From assembly GCA_000442125.1 (NCBI GenBank), contig KE546975.1:1054001-1118000 (forward strand): a stretch of DNA of 64,000 bases, given 5' to 3'. The translations under genes were made by a program, and so were the position numbers. The stretch is from Opeltia flavorubescens (taxonomy: Eukaryota > Ascomycota > Lecanoromycetes > Teloschistales > Teloschistaceae). The stretch's first letter is position 1, and every line of letters begins with the position of its first letter. Shown one piece after another: positions 1 to 11,971 of this stretch. The notes beneath the pieces were generated by a model. That model made no database searches. It saw only the letters and a program-made list of their open reading frames with translations, and had not been told where the DNA came from.

Positions 1-3000
1 ATCTGTCCAAGAACTTTTGCGACTTCCCCGACATTCCGCCTATGCTCTTGCGACAGTCCTCGATCAATCACTCCGTATTTCTCTGGTTCGACAAGGGCGG
101 GCTGAAGATAGTTTCTCCAAAGCCAGTGCCCAACAATCTGCAAGATCTTCTCCGGGCTCTCCTGTTGAAACCTATTCGCAAGACACTCAAACATCTGCTG
201 CGCAATGTAACGCACGCCGAACGGCATCCGATGAAGACTCTCTTCTAGAGCTACGAAGCATTGGTCTGCAATGTCTCGAAGATCTTGGAGGTGGATGATG
301 AACGTCCGCCTGGTCTCTTCGTCGCGTATTGCTTCTTCTCGAGGGATGTCTGGGGATCTACGGCTTCTTTGACCGGTACGGAGCTGCTCGTTCTCGATGG
401 CGGAGAGATAAATCTGCATTGGATCGCTTTCTAAGTCGAGCTCAGGGTTTTCGATGATGTTCTCCTTGATGATTGGGCCCATGATGTCTCGCATGTACTT
501 CCTGTCTCGTGGCGACTTGACGTAGGCACCAAAGATTTTGGCCCAAAAGCAATTTGCTCGCAGGTATTCTTGTAATGATTGGCAATGATCAATCTCTTCC
601 TTCATAGACCGCGCGATCAGCTTGATGAGATAGTATTCTTCTCTTCGTTTCTGAGCATAGCCAAATACGCCCATCATGAGATGTCTTATTCGCTCGCATT
701 CTTTCTCAGCCGTCGCTTGCTCTCGGATCCTTCGAAAGAGTCGTGCAAGGTACTGCGGTTGCGTTTGCAGGACAAAGAAAAGTTCCTGGTAGTGCTCGAG
801 CTTCTTTCTTGAATTTTTATTCAATGCCTTGAGATCGAAAGGGTCTTTGGACGAGATCTCGGTGTTCGTCAGCAGTCTTCCAGCATCGCCTCCGAAATGC
901 CTTTGATGCTTTACTACTTCATCCAAGGTGATCTTATTCTTGACAAGGAGAGCTATCTTAATGTCGAGCTGAGTGATGTACTGGTCAGCCAGCTCATTCT
1001 GTCGCACGTGCTGGACAACAGTTTTCCTGAGTCTTTCGAATTCCACTTCCTCGTCGAAATCAAAGTCACTGTCATTCAGTAGATGCACGAACCCTTTGAC
1101 CGTTCCGACTGGAGGATTTTTGCCGCTCGTCAAACTCTTATATGCCTCTCCTTGTAATTTTGCTCGGAAGAAGCTTTGCACTTTCACCACCTTTTCCATG
1201 TTGGCCTTGAAGAATCTTTGTTTCTCCCGGAACTTAGCCCGGACTAACGTTCCACGAGCAGCCGCTTGTAGTGCTTCGATTCCACTTTCTTCGTCCTCGA
1301 GCTGGGAGAGCAGAGTTCCGACGTCGATTCTGAGCATCATTGCTCGGCCAAGAGCTTGCAGCTGAATTATCTCTGCGGTATTCGATAGCAGATCTTTTCG
1401 CAGCTCATCTGCGCTCTCTCGGATTGCGATTCCTCGCGCAAAGGCCTGAAGTTGGACGATCGTGGGTTGCTGACTATGCAGTAATTCGAGATCGTGACTA
1501 TACGACTGGCGTAGCAGAAATCCACGAGAGGCACTCTGCAAAGTCTGAATAGAAATAGTTGCCCGAGCCAGTCCAGACAAGAGTTTTTCAGTCTGTAAGC
1601 GCTCAACTTGGCCTCTGATCATACTTTGTATGTTAATAATTGTTCTGCATTGCTCTTGAAGTTCGTTGCGTGTACTCTGGATCCGGCTTCGAANAATCAT
1701 ACCGCGACCAAACGCTTGTAAGCTCCGTATTATGGGTGATTCACTTTCCAAGGCAGTTGCTTCCCGTGTCTGCTGTTTTCTAGTTCTCATGCCTCTTGCT
1801 ATAGATTGAAGGACGAGTATCTCATGTTTTCTGCCTTGGAGTTGTGCCTTATCAGCTTGTATTCTGCGGCGCTCGAGCATACCGCGTATCGCAGCCGTCA
1901 CATTAACAACGCTCTGATTAGCGTCAAGAGTTTCCTCATGTGTGTTCTGTATAACATGACGTTGCAAAGCACCTCGTACCGCTGCCTGAAAGCTTCTGAT
2001 ACCATGATCCTGCTTCTGCATTCGTGCCCTGATTTGCTGGGTCTGGACTCTGGATTTTCGAGCTCGGACAAGGGCTTGCAAGGCAACAATGTCTCGTGCC
2101 CTCTCCTGCCAGCATTCTTCTCTTCGCAATTGCCGTGATCGCACAAGATATCCTCGAGCTGCACTCTGAATAGTCGTGGCGAAATGTCTCATACTCATCC
2201 GATATTGGATCACCTGTCTCGCCCAGTCGCCTCTAACTATGGATTGAAGATCGATCAGCCATCCTTCGGCATCCCATAAGTTTTGCATCATCTGACCCAG
2301 GCGCATTCGGATTATCGCTCCACGCATCTGTGCTTGTAGATCGTTGATAGTTGGTTCCTGCTCCGCCAATTCTCGTTGCACCCTCTGCTCCTCAGTCTCC
2401 ACCGGTTCGGGTTCAGGTTCAGGCTCAGGCTCCACTTCTGGTTCTGCACCGAAAGTAGCTCCCATGCCTGAGAAGCTGGGCATACTGACACCTGCCTTGT
2501 CCAACCCTTTCTGCATTTCCTCCAATTCATGATGCTCGAACTCAAGCTGACCAACCAGGTTACCTATTCTGAAATCGACGATTCCTTTTCTATAGAGTAG
2601 CCAAGAAAGAGCGTGGATGCAATATATGACCTTTGGGATGTTCTTCTTTTCATAAAGGTCGATCAGCTCGAATCGAAATAGCTCTGGTAGCTCCACGTCG
2701 GCAAGGAAGTCAAAGAAAGCAGCGATGTTGTCTGAGTGGCGGTACTGCAACCTTGGGTTTCGGAAAATTCGCATGGGTCGCTCTGGTTGAAGTGACTGAA
2801 CAATCTCTGCAAGCGCAATGCCGTTCCGGAGCGCTTCCTCTAATTGTACTATAGGCGGCAAGGGATTATGCGTGACATCTTCAATCCACTCTTTGGCTTC
2901 GCCAATGTGGCAGAGGTACTCATATGCTTGTAAAAACTTCCGTTGTTTATCCATCCAATTTCTCTCCTCCCATGCAGACCTTCCCGAGAATTTCGCTGCA

Positions 3001-3713
3001 TTTCCTCTTCCGCCACGCGTGGAGTCTGTCCTCTTCAGTTGTCGTCGGCCGTGTAAGCCTGTGACAGAAGGAGCTGGGGAGGCAAGCGAGAAGTCTTCAC
3101 CATCTGAAGTATGGGCAAATTTTGAAAGATTTCGTAGATGGCTTGTGGTAGATTTTTCGAGACTGGAAATGTCGGGAGCCGCAATGACTGATCCGTGCGA
3201 GGTAGGCGAATGTCCAACCATTGTTCTTGGCCTGATAGAGCCAGATCGACCAAGACTATTTGACTGTGTTCGACTGAGACCGGCACCTGGCAGGGTTGGA
3301 GAATGAGCTGGGGCTCCGTAAAGCGCCTTTGGTGATTCGCCAATGCTATTCCCTCGCGCATGTCCAACCTGTACTTTTTCTTGTGCACGCGGTGGAGATA
3401 AACCAGGAGGTTGAGGTAATGGCCGGAGGGATTGTCTTGCGCTCTTGTAGCTCCCTGGTGTCCCATCGAACACACCACCTTCTCCCATTGCGGAAAATCG
3501 AGTCGGAGAAGTTTCACTTATTCCTCTTTTATGACCAGCGCTGGTCTTCCGATATCCACTAGAGGCAGCAGAGGACATTGTGCTGGTCCGGCTCGGAGCA
3601 AAAGGATTGGACGTTCCCGAGTAAATCGAGGAAGATGTGGATGCATTGGATCCATGCCGTAGTGGACTTGATCTCGTTGTAGCATAGCCTTGTGGATTTC
3701 TCTCATAAGGCAT
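1..3713 (-). CDS. rng2: IQGAP/Rng2-type Ras GTPase-activating-like protein (3' end outside window)
   Basis: A single reading frame runs without a stop from an ATG at 3713 to the window edge (about 1,237 codons seen). The order of parts is a Ser/Pro-rich disordered N-terminus (about 250 residues), a calponin-homology actin-binding domain (from about 2960 down to 2550), an EPEPEPEP stretch, then about 14 IQ motifs of the form IQxxxRGxxxR (2350 down to 1150), and the start of the RasGAP-related domain (950 to 1). IQGAP proteins scaffold the cytokinetic actomyosin ring, and the IQ motifs bind calmodulin and myosin light chains. The RasGAP C-terminal part is missing only because the window ends. 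An ambiguous base at 1694 hits one IQ codon. The start is the first ATG after an in-frame stop, but an extra upstream exon is possible. It lies head to head with the IMP dehydrogenase gene. Family assignment is strong. Confidence 0.93.
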   Translation of the reverse strand, partial: MPYERNPQGYATTRSSPLRHGSNASTSSSIYSGTSNPFAPSRTSTMSSAASSGYRKTSAGHKRGISETSPTRFSAMGEGGVFDGTPGSYKSARQSLRPLPQPPGLSPPRAQEKVQVGHARGNSIGESPKALYGAPAHSPTLPGAGLSRTQSNSLGRSGSIRPRTMVGHSPTSHGSVIAAPDISSLEKSTTSHLRNLSKFAHTSDGEDFSLASPAPSVTGLHGRRQLKRTDSTRGGRGNAAKFSGRSAWEERNWMDKQRKFLQAYEYLCHIGEAKEWIEDVTHNPLPPIVQLEEALRNGIALAEIVQSLQPERPMRIFRNPRLQYRHSDNIAAFFDFLADVELPELFRFELIDLYEKKNIPKVIYCIHALSWLLYRKGIVDFRIGNLVGQLEFEHHELEEMQKGLDKAGVSMPSFSGMGATFGAEPEVEPEPEPEPEPVETEEQRVQRELAEQEPTINDLQAQMRGAIIRMRLGQMMQNLWDAEGWLIDLQSIVRGDWARQVIQYRMSMRHFATTIQSAARGYLVRSRQLRREECWQERARDIVALQALVRARKSRVQTQQIRARMQKQDHGIRSFQAAVRGALQRHVIQNTHEETLDANQSVVNVTAAIRGMLERRRIQADKAQLQGRKHEILVLQSIARGMRTRKQQTREATALESESPIIRSLQAFGRGMIXRSRIQSTRNELQEQCRTIINIQSMIRGQVERLQTEKLLSGLARATISIQTLQSASRGFLLRQSYSHDLELLHSQQPTIVQLQAFARGIAIRESADELRKDLLSNTAEIIQLQALGRAMMLRIDVGTLLSQLEDEESGIEALQAAARGTLVRAKFREKQRFFKANMEKVVKVQSFFRAKLQGEAYKSLTSGKNPPVGTVKGFVHLLNDSDFDFDEEVEFERLRKTVVQHVRQNELADQYITQLDIKIALLVKNKITLDEVVKHQRHFGGDAGRLLTNTEISSKDPFDLKALNKNSRKKLEHYQELFFVLQTQPQYLARLFRRIREQATAEKECERIRHLMMGVFGYAQKRREEYYLIKLIARSMKEEIDHCQSLQEYLRANCFWAKIFGAYVKSPRDRKYMRDIMGPIIKENIIENPELDLESDPMQIYLSAIENEQLRTGQRSRRSPDIPREEAIRDEETRRTFIIHLQDLRDIADQCFVALEESLHRMPFGVRYIAQQMFECLANRFQQESPEKILQIVGHWLWRNYLQPALVEPEKYGVIDRGLSQEHRRNVGEVAKVLGQ

Positions 3714-4232
3714 CTTGCGAAGTGGTGGAAGCGTCGTCGACACTCTATCACACTTTCCTCCTCTTGATGATGCGATACATCTGGTTAGGAAACCACGACT
3801 CAGGCAGTAGCGGTCAATCTATTTGGGGCTTATCGTAGCGTGAAGTCCTCCTGATGCTTAAAGCTGGATACTCGCCCATTCAGTATATTCCCTTCGCTTG
3901 GATCTGAGCGTTCAATTGTGATGCCGCGGTCCCTTCGATGGCCGCCGCGGTTTGCCGATAAGAGAAAACAGAGCCATGTGGCGTTGTTTACATCCTACTC
4001 TATCAAGTCTTGGCGGTGTCGTCCGAACAATGCATCCGCAGAGTATCGCTGAGTCAGCTGCACCGACTAGCGCACACATAAAATTCTTTGGCTTCCAGTC
4101 TCCTTTTCCCTTCTCTTTGGGAAAGGAAACTTTCCCCGTCACCATATCTCTTTGGAAGAGGTACGGTCGACTATATCTCATATATCGTCATCTCTTGATT
4201 TTATTCTGCAATAATTATTTCGTAAACCAATC
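3714..4232. promoter_or_regulatory. Divergent spacer between IQGAP and IMP dehydrogenase genes
   Basis: These 519 bases lie between two start codons facing away from each other, so they must hold both promoters and 5' leaders. A pyrimidine-rich run (about 4100-4130, including TTTTCCCTTCTCTTTGGG) precedes the IMP dehydrogenase start, as is common in fungal promoters. I see no convincing TATA box or binding site. Confidence 0.5.
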
Positions 4233-6152
4233 ATGCCTCTCACAAACGGGGACATAGCCACCAGCAACCCGCAGCTCGCTCCTGGTCAAAAATTGATAGA
4301 CTATCGCAATGCCCTTGAATTCCTTGAACGAGAATACAAGCATCAAGACGGTTTAGACGTTCAAACTCTTCTCGATTCAAAGACTCATGGTGGACTCACG
4401 TACAATGATTTCCTTGTCTTGCCTGGCTACATCGGTACCGCTATTGTTTTCCTTGTCCACCGAGTCTTGTTGTTGATCTCTTCCTTCAGGCTTTCCGGCC
4501 TCCGAAGTTGCTCTTGATACCCCAGTAACGAAAAGAATATCACTGAAGACGCCTCTTTTGTCTTCTCCCATGGACACCGTAACTGAACACTCCATGGCCA
4601 TTCATTTGGCTTTATTGGGAGGGCTAGGTGTTATTCACCATAACTGCTCTGCCGAAGACCAAGCCGAGATGGTCCGCAAGGTCAAACGCTTCGAAAATGG
4701 TTTCATCCTTGATCCTGTAGTACTTTCTCCAGACACCACTGTAAACGAAGCAAAGCAGCTCAAGGAGAAATGGGGGTTTGGCGGTTTTCCCGTTACGGGT
4801 GAGATAATGATTTCTTTGTTCCCTGCTCGCAAACATAATAGATCCAAGAAGATGATGAAATCAAAACTACACATAACTTTCGTTCATCCTATTCAAAGCT
4901 CGTCTTGTTGAGGAAACTATCTGTTCAGATATCTGATGCAACCTTTCTTCTCACCCAGTACAGAGCAGTGATAGCACGACTCTGTTTAATTACTAATCTT
5001 ACGATTTCAGAAAATGGCACCCTCCGTTCCAAGCTTATTGGCATGATCACAACTCGTGACATCCAGTTCCATCCCACTCCCAGCGACCCGGTCACCTCTG
5101 TCATGTCTACTGAGCTTGTCACTGCCCCCTCCGGTACCACACTCGCCGAAGCCAACGCAGTCCTATCCAAGTCCAAAAAGGGCAAATTACCTATCGTCGA
5201 CTCGTCCCACAATCTCATCTCCCTGCTTTCCCGCTCCGACCTCATGAAGAATCTGCACTATCCCTTAGCTTCTAAGCTACCTCATTCGAAGCAACTGATA
5301 TGCGCAGCGGCCATAGGTACGAGACCAGAAGACAAAGACAGACTAGCGAAACTTGCAGAAGCTGGCTTGGATATTGTGGTTCTGGACAGTAGCCAGGGAA
5401 ACAGTATCTTCCAGATCGAAATGATCAAGTACATCAAAGACAATTACCCAGGCCTCGACGTCATCGGCGGTAATGTTGTCACTGTCGCGCAAGCAGCGAA
5501 TCTCATAGCTGCCGGCGCCGATGGGCTGAGGATAGGAATGGGTAGTGGAAGCGCTTGCATCACTCAGGAAGTTATGGCTGTTGGACGACCACAAGCTGCA
5601 TCTGTCTTCAACGTTTCCTCGTTCGCCGCACGGTTCGGTGTCCCATGTATTGCCGACGGCGGGATCCAGAACGTGGGGCATATCGTCAAAGGACTCGCAC
5701 TGGGTGCATCGACCGTCATGATGGGCGGACTATTGGCGGGTACGACGGAATCCCCAGGCAACTACTTTGTAAGTCGAGAAGGACAGCTTGTCAAAGCGTA
5801 TCGAGGCATGGGTAGCATCGACGCGATGGAGGACAAGAAAGCCGGGTCTGCGGCGAAAGGAGTACAGAAAAGCGATGCGGGCAAGGCAAGGTACTTCTCC
5901 GAAGGTGACCGGTTACTGGTCGCGCAGGGCGTTTCGGGGTCGGTGCTTGATCGAGGGTCTGTAACCAAATTCGTGCCGTATCTATTGGCCGGACTGCAGC
6001 ACTCTTTGCAGGATATTGGTATGAAGAGCTTGACAGCGCTGAGAGAAGGCGTGCGGGATGGGACGGTGAGATTTGAGCTGAGGACTGTGAGTGCGCAGGC
6101 AGAGGGTAATGTGCATGGTTTACACAGCTTCGATAAGAAGCTCTACTCGTAA
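4233..6152 (+). CDS. IMD: Inosine-5'-monophosphate dehydrogenase
   Basis: The enzyme oxidises IMP to XMP with NAD+, the rate-limiting step of guanine nucleotide synthesis in the cytosol. Exons are 4233-4434, 4490-4798 and 5011-6152 (550 aa, normal for the family). The second intron has a clear TACTAAT branch site at 4991. The protein has the barrel N-terminus, the CBS pair inserted at about residues 135-260, the active-site loop [11 protein letters not shown] with Cys353, the ADGG phosphate-binding segment and the flap motif YRGMGS, and ends HSFDKKLYS. The Tyr of YRGMGS (Tyr434), which is replaced by Phe in the mycophenolic-acid-resistant MpaF enzyme, is intact here. The gene is therefore best read as the housekeeping copy although it sits just upstream of a terpene cyclase in the same orientation. 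Confidence 0.96.
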
Positions 6153-7590
6153 GGATGGTGTTCAAAAGGGGCCGCACTTTGCATACTAAGGAAAAGGGTA
6201 TCATGCTGCCATGAGTTTTGATGAAAGGAGTATCGGATATTCTTTAGGCGCTGATGCACTTTTGGTCACGATGATCTTAAGGGTGGAGAACCTCGCGAGC
6301 CCCAGGATTTCACTGAGTTGGTAGACAGTTCGTAGTCGAAAAGTCTGGCATCTGGCCTAACACACTATACCAGATCGATCTTGTAACTGAGCCTACCGAT
6401 TAGGACTATTTGATCACAACATAGACCTATCAGATCTCGTGTACTCATATCAACCAGTTCTTTTTCCATCTCTCAACCACTACCTCCAAGTCGTCCCGGT
6501 ACTGTCCTAAGAAGTGGAGATGATTGAGCTGACAAATATGACTTCCTTATATAATTGGTTCCAGATTAAATGATAACCGGTTCCTCTCATGTACGATCGG
6601 CTCGTTCAATTGTACACATCTTTATCTTGACTTCACAACATACTGTTTCTAATTTAAGTGGGATCTCTGCACTTTCAGATATCGTACATCGTGTAACCTA
6701 TTGTGGGTCGACTGTTTCACTACGGGTATCTCATGTCGTACGTAGGACCGAGCATTATTTTCCGATTTGAACAATTCCCTACTCAACCTATCCGAATTTG
6801 CCTGATATCAGCAGCAAACTCTACCATGACTATTCCATATCTCTAGATCAAAATTTGTTCCTCATTCACACTTACCTGGACGAAATCGTACCCTAACTTG
6901 CCGCACCCATATCGTCTATTGAGCGGCCAAAACTGTAATCAAGCGCGGCAACGTGCGAAAGCCGAGCTGTAGAATTCCTGTCACACAACCTGATGATCCT
7001 CATCTTAAAACCTATGCAGCCTTCCTTTCGATGTAATCGACGGCCCTTCAGCTCAATGGCTCGTTGCCTGACAATAATTGGTAACCGGCCTTTTAGGGTG
7101 ATTACTTTGGACAACTTGTGTAGTTACAAGTACGGTCAACCTTGGGCGTACGAATCTCTATTGCTAGATGAGGATTTGTCTGCTATGATGGACCTCAGAC
7201 TCATTACCGGCTTCAAGATTCCCGTCAAGGTAGGTCATTTCATATTACAAGCTGCATATCATACACGTGTTTCTCTTTACCGCAATGCAACGAAGCCGAG
7301 CTTCTTTTTCTGGCAATTTCCAGATGCGATATGCCTAGTCCCGTAGTCGATGCATTTGACAGAATAGAACAAGGGGGTGGCATAGTCGGATCTCTGATAA
7401 TGCTCAATCTCAAGACCTGGGTCATTCCCAGCGGCCTTCTCAAAACCTCTTGTCGTCAATCTGGGCCACACAACACCACTAAGTGAGCCTCTTTCTGTCC
7501 AAATCCCCATTTCATCGTGAACATCAGTGATTCTCGTATGATATTGATCTTTTAGCTGCTTCTTTCATTTCGATTAGTACAAGGGCCGAA
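6153..7590. other. Intergenic, no gene seen (IMPDH to diterpene synthase)
   Basis: This 1.4-kb stretch has only short chance reading frames on both strands and base composition close to its surroundings. It must contain the IMPDH 3' end and the diterpene synthase promoter. I found no repeat, tRNA or transposon sign. Confidence 0.6.
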
Positions 7591-10500
7591 ATGGAGGCCC
7601 CCCTGATTAGTGAAGGAGCAAATGCACTGATCGCCGAACTAGCCGAAGCATGTAATCATCCAGGTGGCTTTGGCTCATTCTCTTCTGCTATCTACGATAC
7701 AGCATGGGTTTCTATGATCGCTAAACCAGAGCCAGACGGGGAGCAACGGAGATGGCGATTCCCGCAGTGTTTTCAGTACCTCCTGGATCATCAGCATGAG
7801 AGCGGAAATTGGGAAGCGTACGCGACAGAGACTGACAGTATCTTAAACACGCTTGCCGGCTTACTGGCCCTAAAAGTCCATGCGGACGAACCTCAAATTC
7901 TAGGTTTTCCGTTGCCTTCGGATATCAACGTCCGCATCTCGAATGCAGCTACTGCTCTGACAGAAATGCTGCAACGCTGGGATGTGGATACCACCGTTCA
8001 TGTTGGGTTTGAGATTTTGATCCCTGCTCTCTTACGTCTTCTTGAGCAGAAAGGCTTCATCTTTACCCTACCTGGAGGACGGTCTCTCATGGCTCGGCAC
8101 AAGAAGAAGTTATCCAAATTCCATCCAGACATACTGTACGGGAAATCTCAACTCACACTTTTTCATTCCTTAGAGGCATTCATTGGGCTTATAGATTTCG
8201 ATCGGGTGAGCAATGGAAAAGTCCATGGAAGCATGCTGGGCTCTCCTTCATCGACGGCGGCGTATTTGATCAACTGCTCCACCTGGGATGTGGAAGCAGA
8301 AATGTATCTTGACGAGGTTGTATCCTCTGCTCCGCGGAACATTTTTGGAGGCATTCCAAGTGCATATCCGTCACTCACCTTCATGATAGCTTGGGTGAGT
8401 CTTAACGTCCACTTGACTACGTTTCTTGGTATCTAACTATTTTTAGGCAACATCGAGCCTCCTTAGTGCTGGATTCACGGAATCAGATCTCGGATCAAAT
8501 AGCCTCCTAAAGATTGTAGATTACCTTGAGCAACAGCTGAAAATTAACCAGGGGCTTGTAGGATTTGGTATATGTTGTCGGAATTATCCTCTCCTCAATC
8601 TTTTGCTTACGTGCTCTAGCCCCGGGTATGCTCGAGGACGTAGACGACACCGCCAGAGCGATATTGTCCTTGCACTTACTTGGACACCCATACCAATTCG
8701 ATCCTATGATCATCGCGTTTGAAACCGACAATCATTTCAAGACCTACTCAATGGAAAGCAACCCAAGTTTCAGCGCCAATTGCAATATCTTGATAGCTTT
8801 GGCACATTCGTCAACTCCTAGTAGGTATTCTGCAGCTATACTAAAAGCTACCCAATTCCTGTGTGATTCTTGGTACCATGGGGAAGTTAGGGACAAATGG
8901 GTAGGCGAAGCATCCTTCGACGTCCTCGCCTGTCTGCTAAGTAATTCTGTAGAATCTGTCTCCACTGTACTCGGAAATGCTATTCAGCCACGCTCTGGTG
9001 CAATTGCTCCATCTTTATGACAAGGGCCAATTAGATACCACGTTCGATTGCATAATGAAGGAAAGAGTACCTCTGATCCTCTGCCAAATCGTGACTAGGG
9101 TACTTTCAAACTTGGAATCGCCCTTGCTGGCCACAGAAGCCATCTCATATGGAATCTTGGCGTTGACGAAACTCGGTGCTATACCGTGGCTTCTGTTGCT
9201 TATCCCAAAGATGACAGCTGCTATTGAGCAAGGCAAGTTTGCTGTATCGCAAGCCCTGAACTCAGACGCAGAAGCCAATTACCTCTGGATCGAGAAGGTC
9301 ACTTTCCGCTCTCCAATATTGAGCAAGACCTACCGATTGGCAGCACTGAAGGCAATGCCATCCGGCGTGAGTTGGGGCAGCAAGATTGCTGGTCTTGCAA
9401 ACATCTCCGAGAAAGCCCTATCAGGATTTACCACACTCTTTTCGAAGTTACCCCGTTTCTCATCAGAGCCCGAATGGAGACTGAAAGCTTCGCTCATGGA
9501 AGGACAGCTGTACTATCCACGGCTCAAGCGCGACAGTCTTAAGGTTTTCCCTCGGAAAGACATGGCAAAGGATGAGTACCTCCATTATGTTCCCTCCATA
9601 TGGACGACCGTCAATAACAGTTGTGGTGCTCCGCTAAGTCCCAAGATGATCTGGGAGATGACAGTTTTAGCGATGCTCAATTATCAAGCGGACGAGTATA
9701 TGGAAGTCGTGATTGGCGAGAGACTCAAGACAGCCGTTCATCCAATCTCGAGGCTGATCGATGAAATCTGCGGGCGTGTCAGCGATCAACTCGCACCCAA
9801 ATCGAGCATGCAAGCAAACGGCACAAATGAAAGTCATTCATCAGCAATGAAACGCTCCTTTGGTGAGACGGATGGACACGTGAAAAGAACTGGGGATGAA
9901 GCAATCACGACGAAACACCAAACGAATGGCAGTCCGGTCGTGGACTCAGGACTGGAGGATGTTGCCAAAACGCTAAGCAAGTTCGTCAACCATCAAATGA
10001 CCCACTTCCTCGTCACGCACTCCAGCGTTCACGACCAGAAAGCCTTGATTTCCGAAATTCAACTCTACCTCCAGGCTCAACTCACACAAAGTGAAGATAA
10101 CGCCCGCTTCGCCTGCCAAGAACATCAATCCTTGGACAGTATCATCCCCTTTGCCTCACCTCAAACTTCACACTTCACCTGGGTTCGCACGGTTGCCGCC
10201 ACCCATGTCTCCTGCCCCTATAGCTTCGCCTACCTCTCTTGTCTCCTCGGCGGTGCCGCAAACATCCAGCGTACCGCAATCGGAAACCCAACAACCGACT
10301 GCTTCCCCACTGCGAAGCAGAAGTACTACTCCCAAGCTACCTGCCGCCATCTCGCGACCATGTGTCGAGAGTTCAACGACTATGGCTCCGTGGCCCGCGA
10401 TCGGGCCGAGAAAAACGTGAACAGTGTGAACTTTCCTGAGTTCCACTCATCGACTGATGACGTTGCCGATGCCGATATCGTTGATACTGCTGATGGTGGG

Positions 10501-10704
10501 AAGGACGAAAAGATCAAGGCGGAAGTACTTGAGATTGGTGAATTTGAGCGCGAAGGAGCGGTGCTAGCGAAGGCGAGATTGGACAGGGAATTGGAGAGGG
10601 AGAAGATGGGGACGGTAAAGGAGGCGGTGCGAGTGTTTGTTGATGTCACGGATCTGTATGGACAGATCTACGTGGCGAGGGATATTACCAGTCGGATGAA
10701 ATGA
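7591..10704 (+). CDS. Bifunctional diterpene synthase (copalyl diphosphate/kaurene synthase type)
   Basis: Exons 7591-8394, 8447-8567, 8620-8900 and 8953-10704 give 985 aa. All three introns are 52 nt. The N-terminal half is a class II cyclase: SAIYDTAW near residue 33 and the DxDD acid motif DVDD at 315-318, which protonates GGPP to a copalyl-type diphosphate. The C-terminal half is class I: the metal site DEYME at 649-653 and a second one starting NDYGS at 877-881, followed by a NSVNFPEF stretch typical of fungal CPS/KS enzymes. Length, order and both active sites match fungal ent-kaurene, aphidicolanol, phyllocladanol and pimaradiene synthases. The exact product cannot be read from sequence. 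No P450, GGPP synthase, reductase or regulator lies nearby, so it looks like an orphan cyclase or a detached part of a cluster. All catalytic motifs are intact, so it looks functional. Confidence 0.93.
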
Positions 10705-11971
10705 AGGAAGGAACTGATACTTGCTTCGGAGGGTGAGACTTGATTTGCGATCTTGAAAGATGAATATCTCGAAGAGGACAAAGGAGTATGCAAACTAATG
10801 ACGATTTGAAGGCGATGATGATGGAATTGACCTTAGATTATACACAAACAGATAAGCTAGCGATCGTTCGGTATGTTCAACACATACATGATTTTTCGTC
10901 GTCTGAGAAACGGGTCGTTTCAATGGTCTTAAAGGTTGCGTCGTCGATAGTAAACCTTTTCCGAACTATTCATTCCATTGACCTAGATATTTCACCACTC
11001 GCATTAAACGCTGGTGACTTCGGCTCCACGAGCCCTATTCCAAATCTCTACAGAACCGCCGCCACAAACACATAGAACTCCTACTTCGCTACTAATCGTC
11101 TGGGATGAAACGATATCCCGGCCTTGAGAGGAGTATAAAGTCACGAAAAACATATATATCTACTAAAAGAAGTTGTTCCGAGTTCCAAGTCGCGGCGTCT
11201 GGGCCGAAGTCTTCTCGTCCGAAATGAGATTGATGGGATAGGAATATAACCCAATTGCCTACATTGATGATGCGACTATCAACAGCGGCGAGTCATTCTG
11301 CGTACCCTGTGCCAATCGGCCAATTAAGCACCCAGACTGCCATACAATACTTTATTGACCTTGTTGCGTGGGAAGGAGCAATTCGGGTGCCATCTTTCGC
11401 TCCGATTAGTTGCGTCAGCCGTTCTCCATTGCATTTCTAGAGCCGAGTGTTATAGATGACTTCTTAGAAGCTCATTGCTGCCGACGAAGATGGGAAGCCA
11501 AAGAGTAGAGCTACGATTGACAACACTAAAATACTTGATGGGAATCAGGTCAGACAAGGTGACGGTAAATGGCAATGAACATCAAGCTCCTTCATAGATA
11601 GAAGGTTCTGAATTGTAGAATGGGAAATGGAAAGCAGACTAAAAATCTAAAATCGAGACAATTATATACAAGCCAAGGGAACATAAACATTTAGAATACA
11701 ATACATTAAAGGGCCGCTCAGCCAAAGGCTAGCATTTCTATGCAAATTTTTATCCCGCCGTCTCGACTCCTCACTGAACTCAACACGGAAACAGTTGTCG
11801 TTTTTGACATTGGGTTTGGGTGTCACTTCACTCACAGTCGAAGCGATGAAACTTGTACAAGTACCGAATCGGGAAATACCTCGGCTAGGATTGGCATACA
11901 TGACGTAGTGCTGTTGGGCGAAGACTTAGCAACACCAACTGGTGCCAATGCTTTAAAGTTCATGACTACAC
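10705..11971. other. Intergenic, no gene seen
   Basis: The 1.27 kb downstream of the diterpene synthase carry only short, non-conserved frames. The longest is 95 codons on the plus strand at 10788-11075, with no recognisable protein. The right end is the likely promoter of the Nudix gene. Confidence 0.55.

Noticed and set aside
1898-2164. Minus-strand 88-codon frame and other frames inside the IQGAP gene
   Set aside because: They lie in shifted frames of the long IQGAP frame, which carries the IQ motifs and has no stops.
4233-6152. IMPDH as a drug-resistant cluster copy
   Set aside because: The Tyr of YRGMGS is unchanged and the gene is paired with IQGAP, so I rate it the housekeeping copy.
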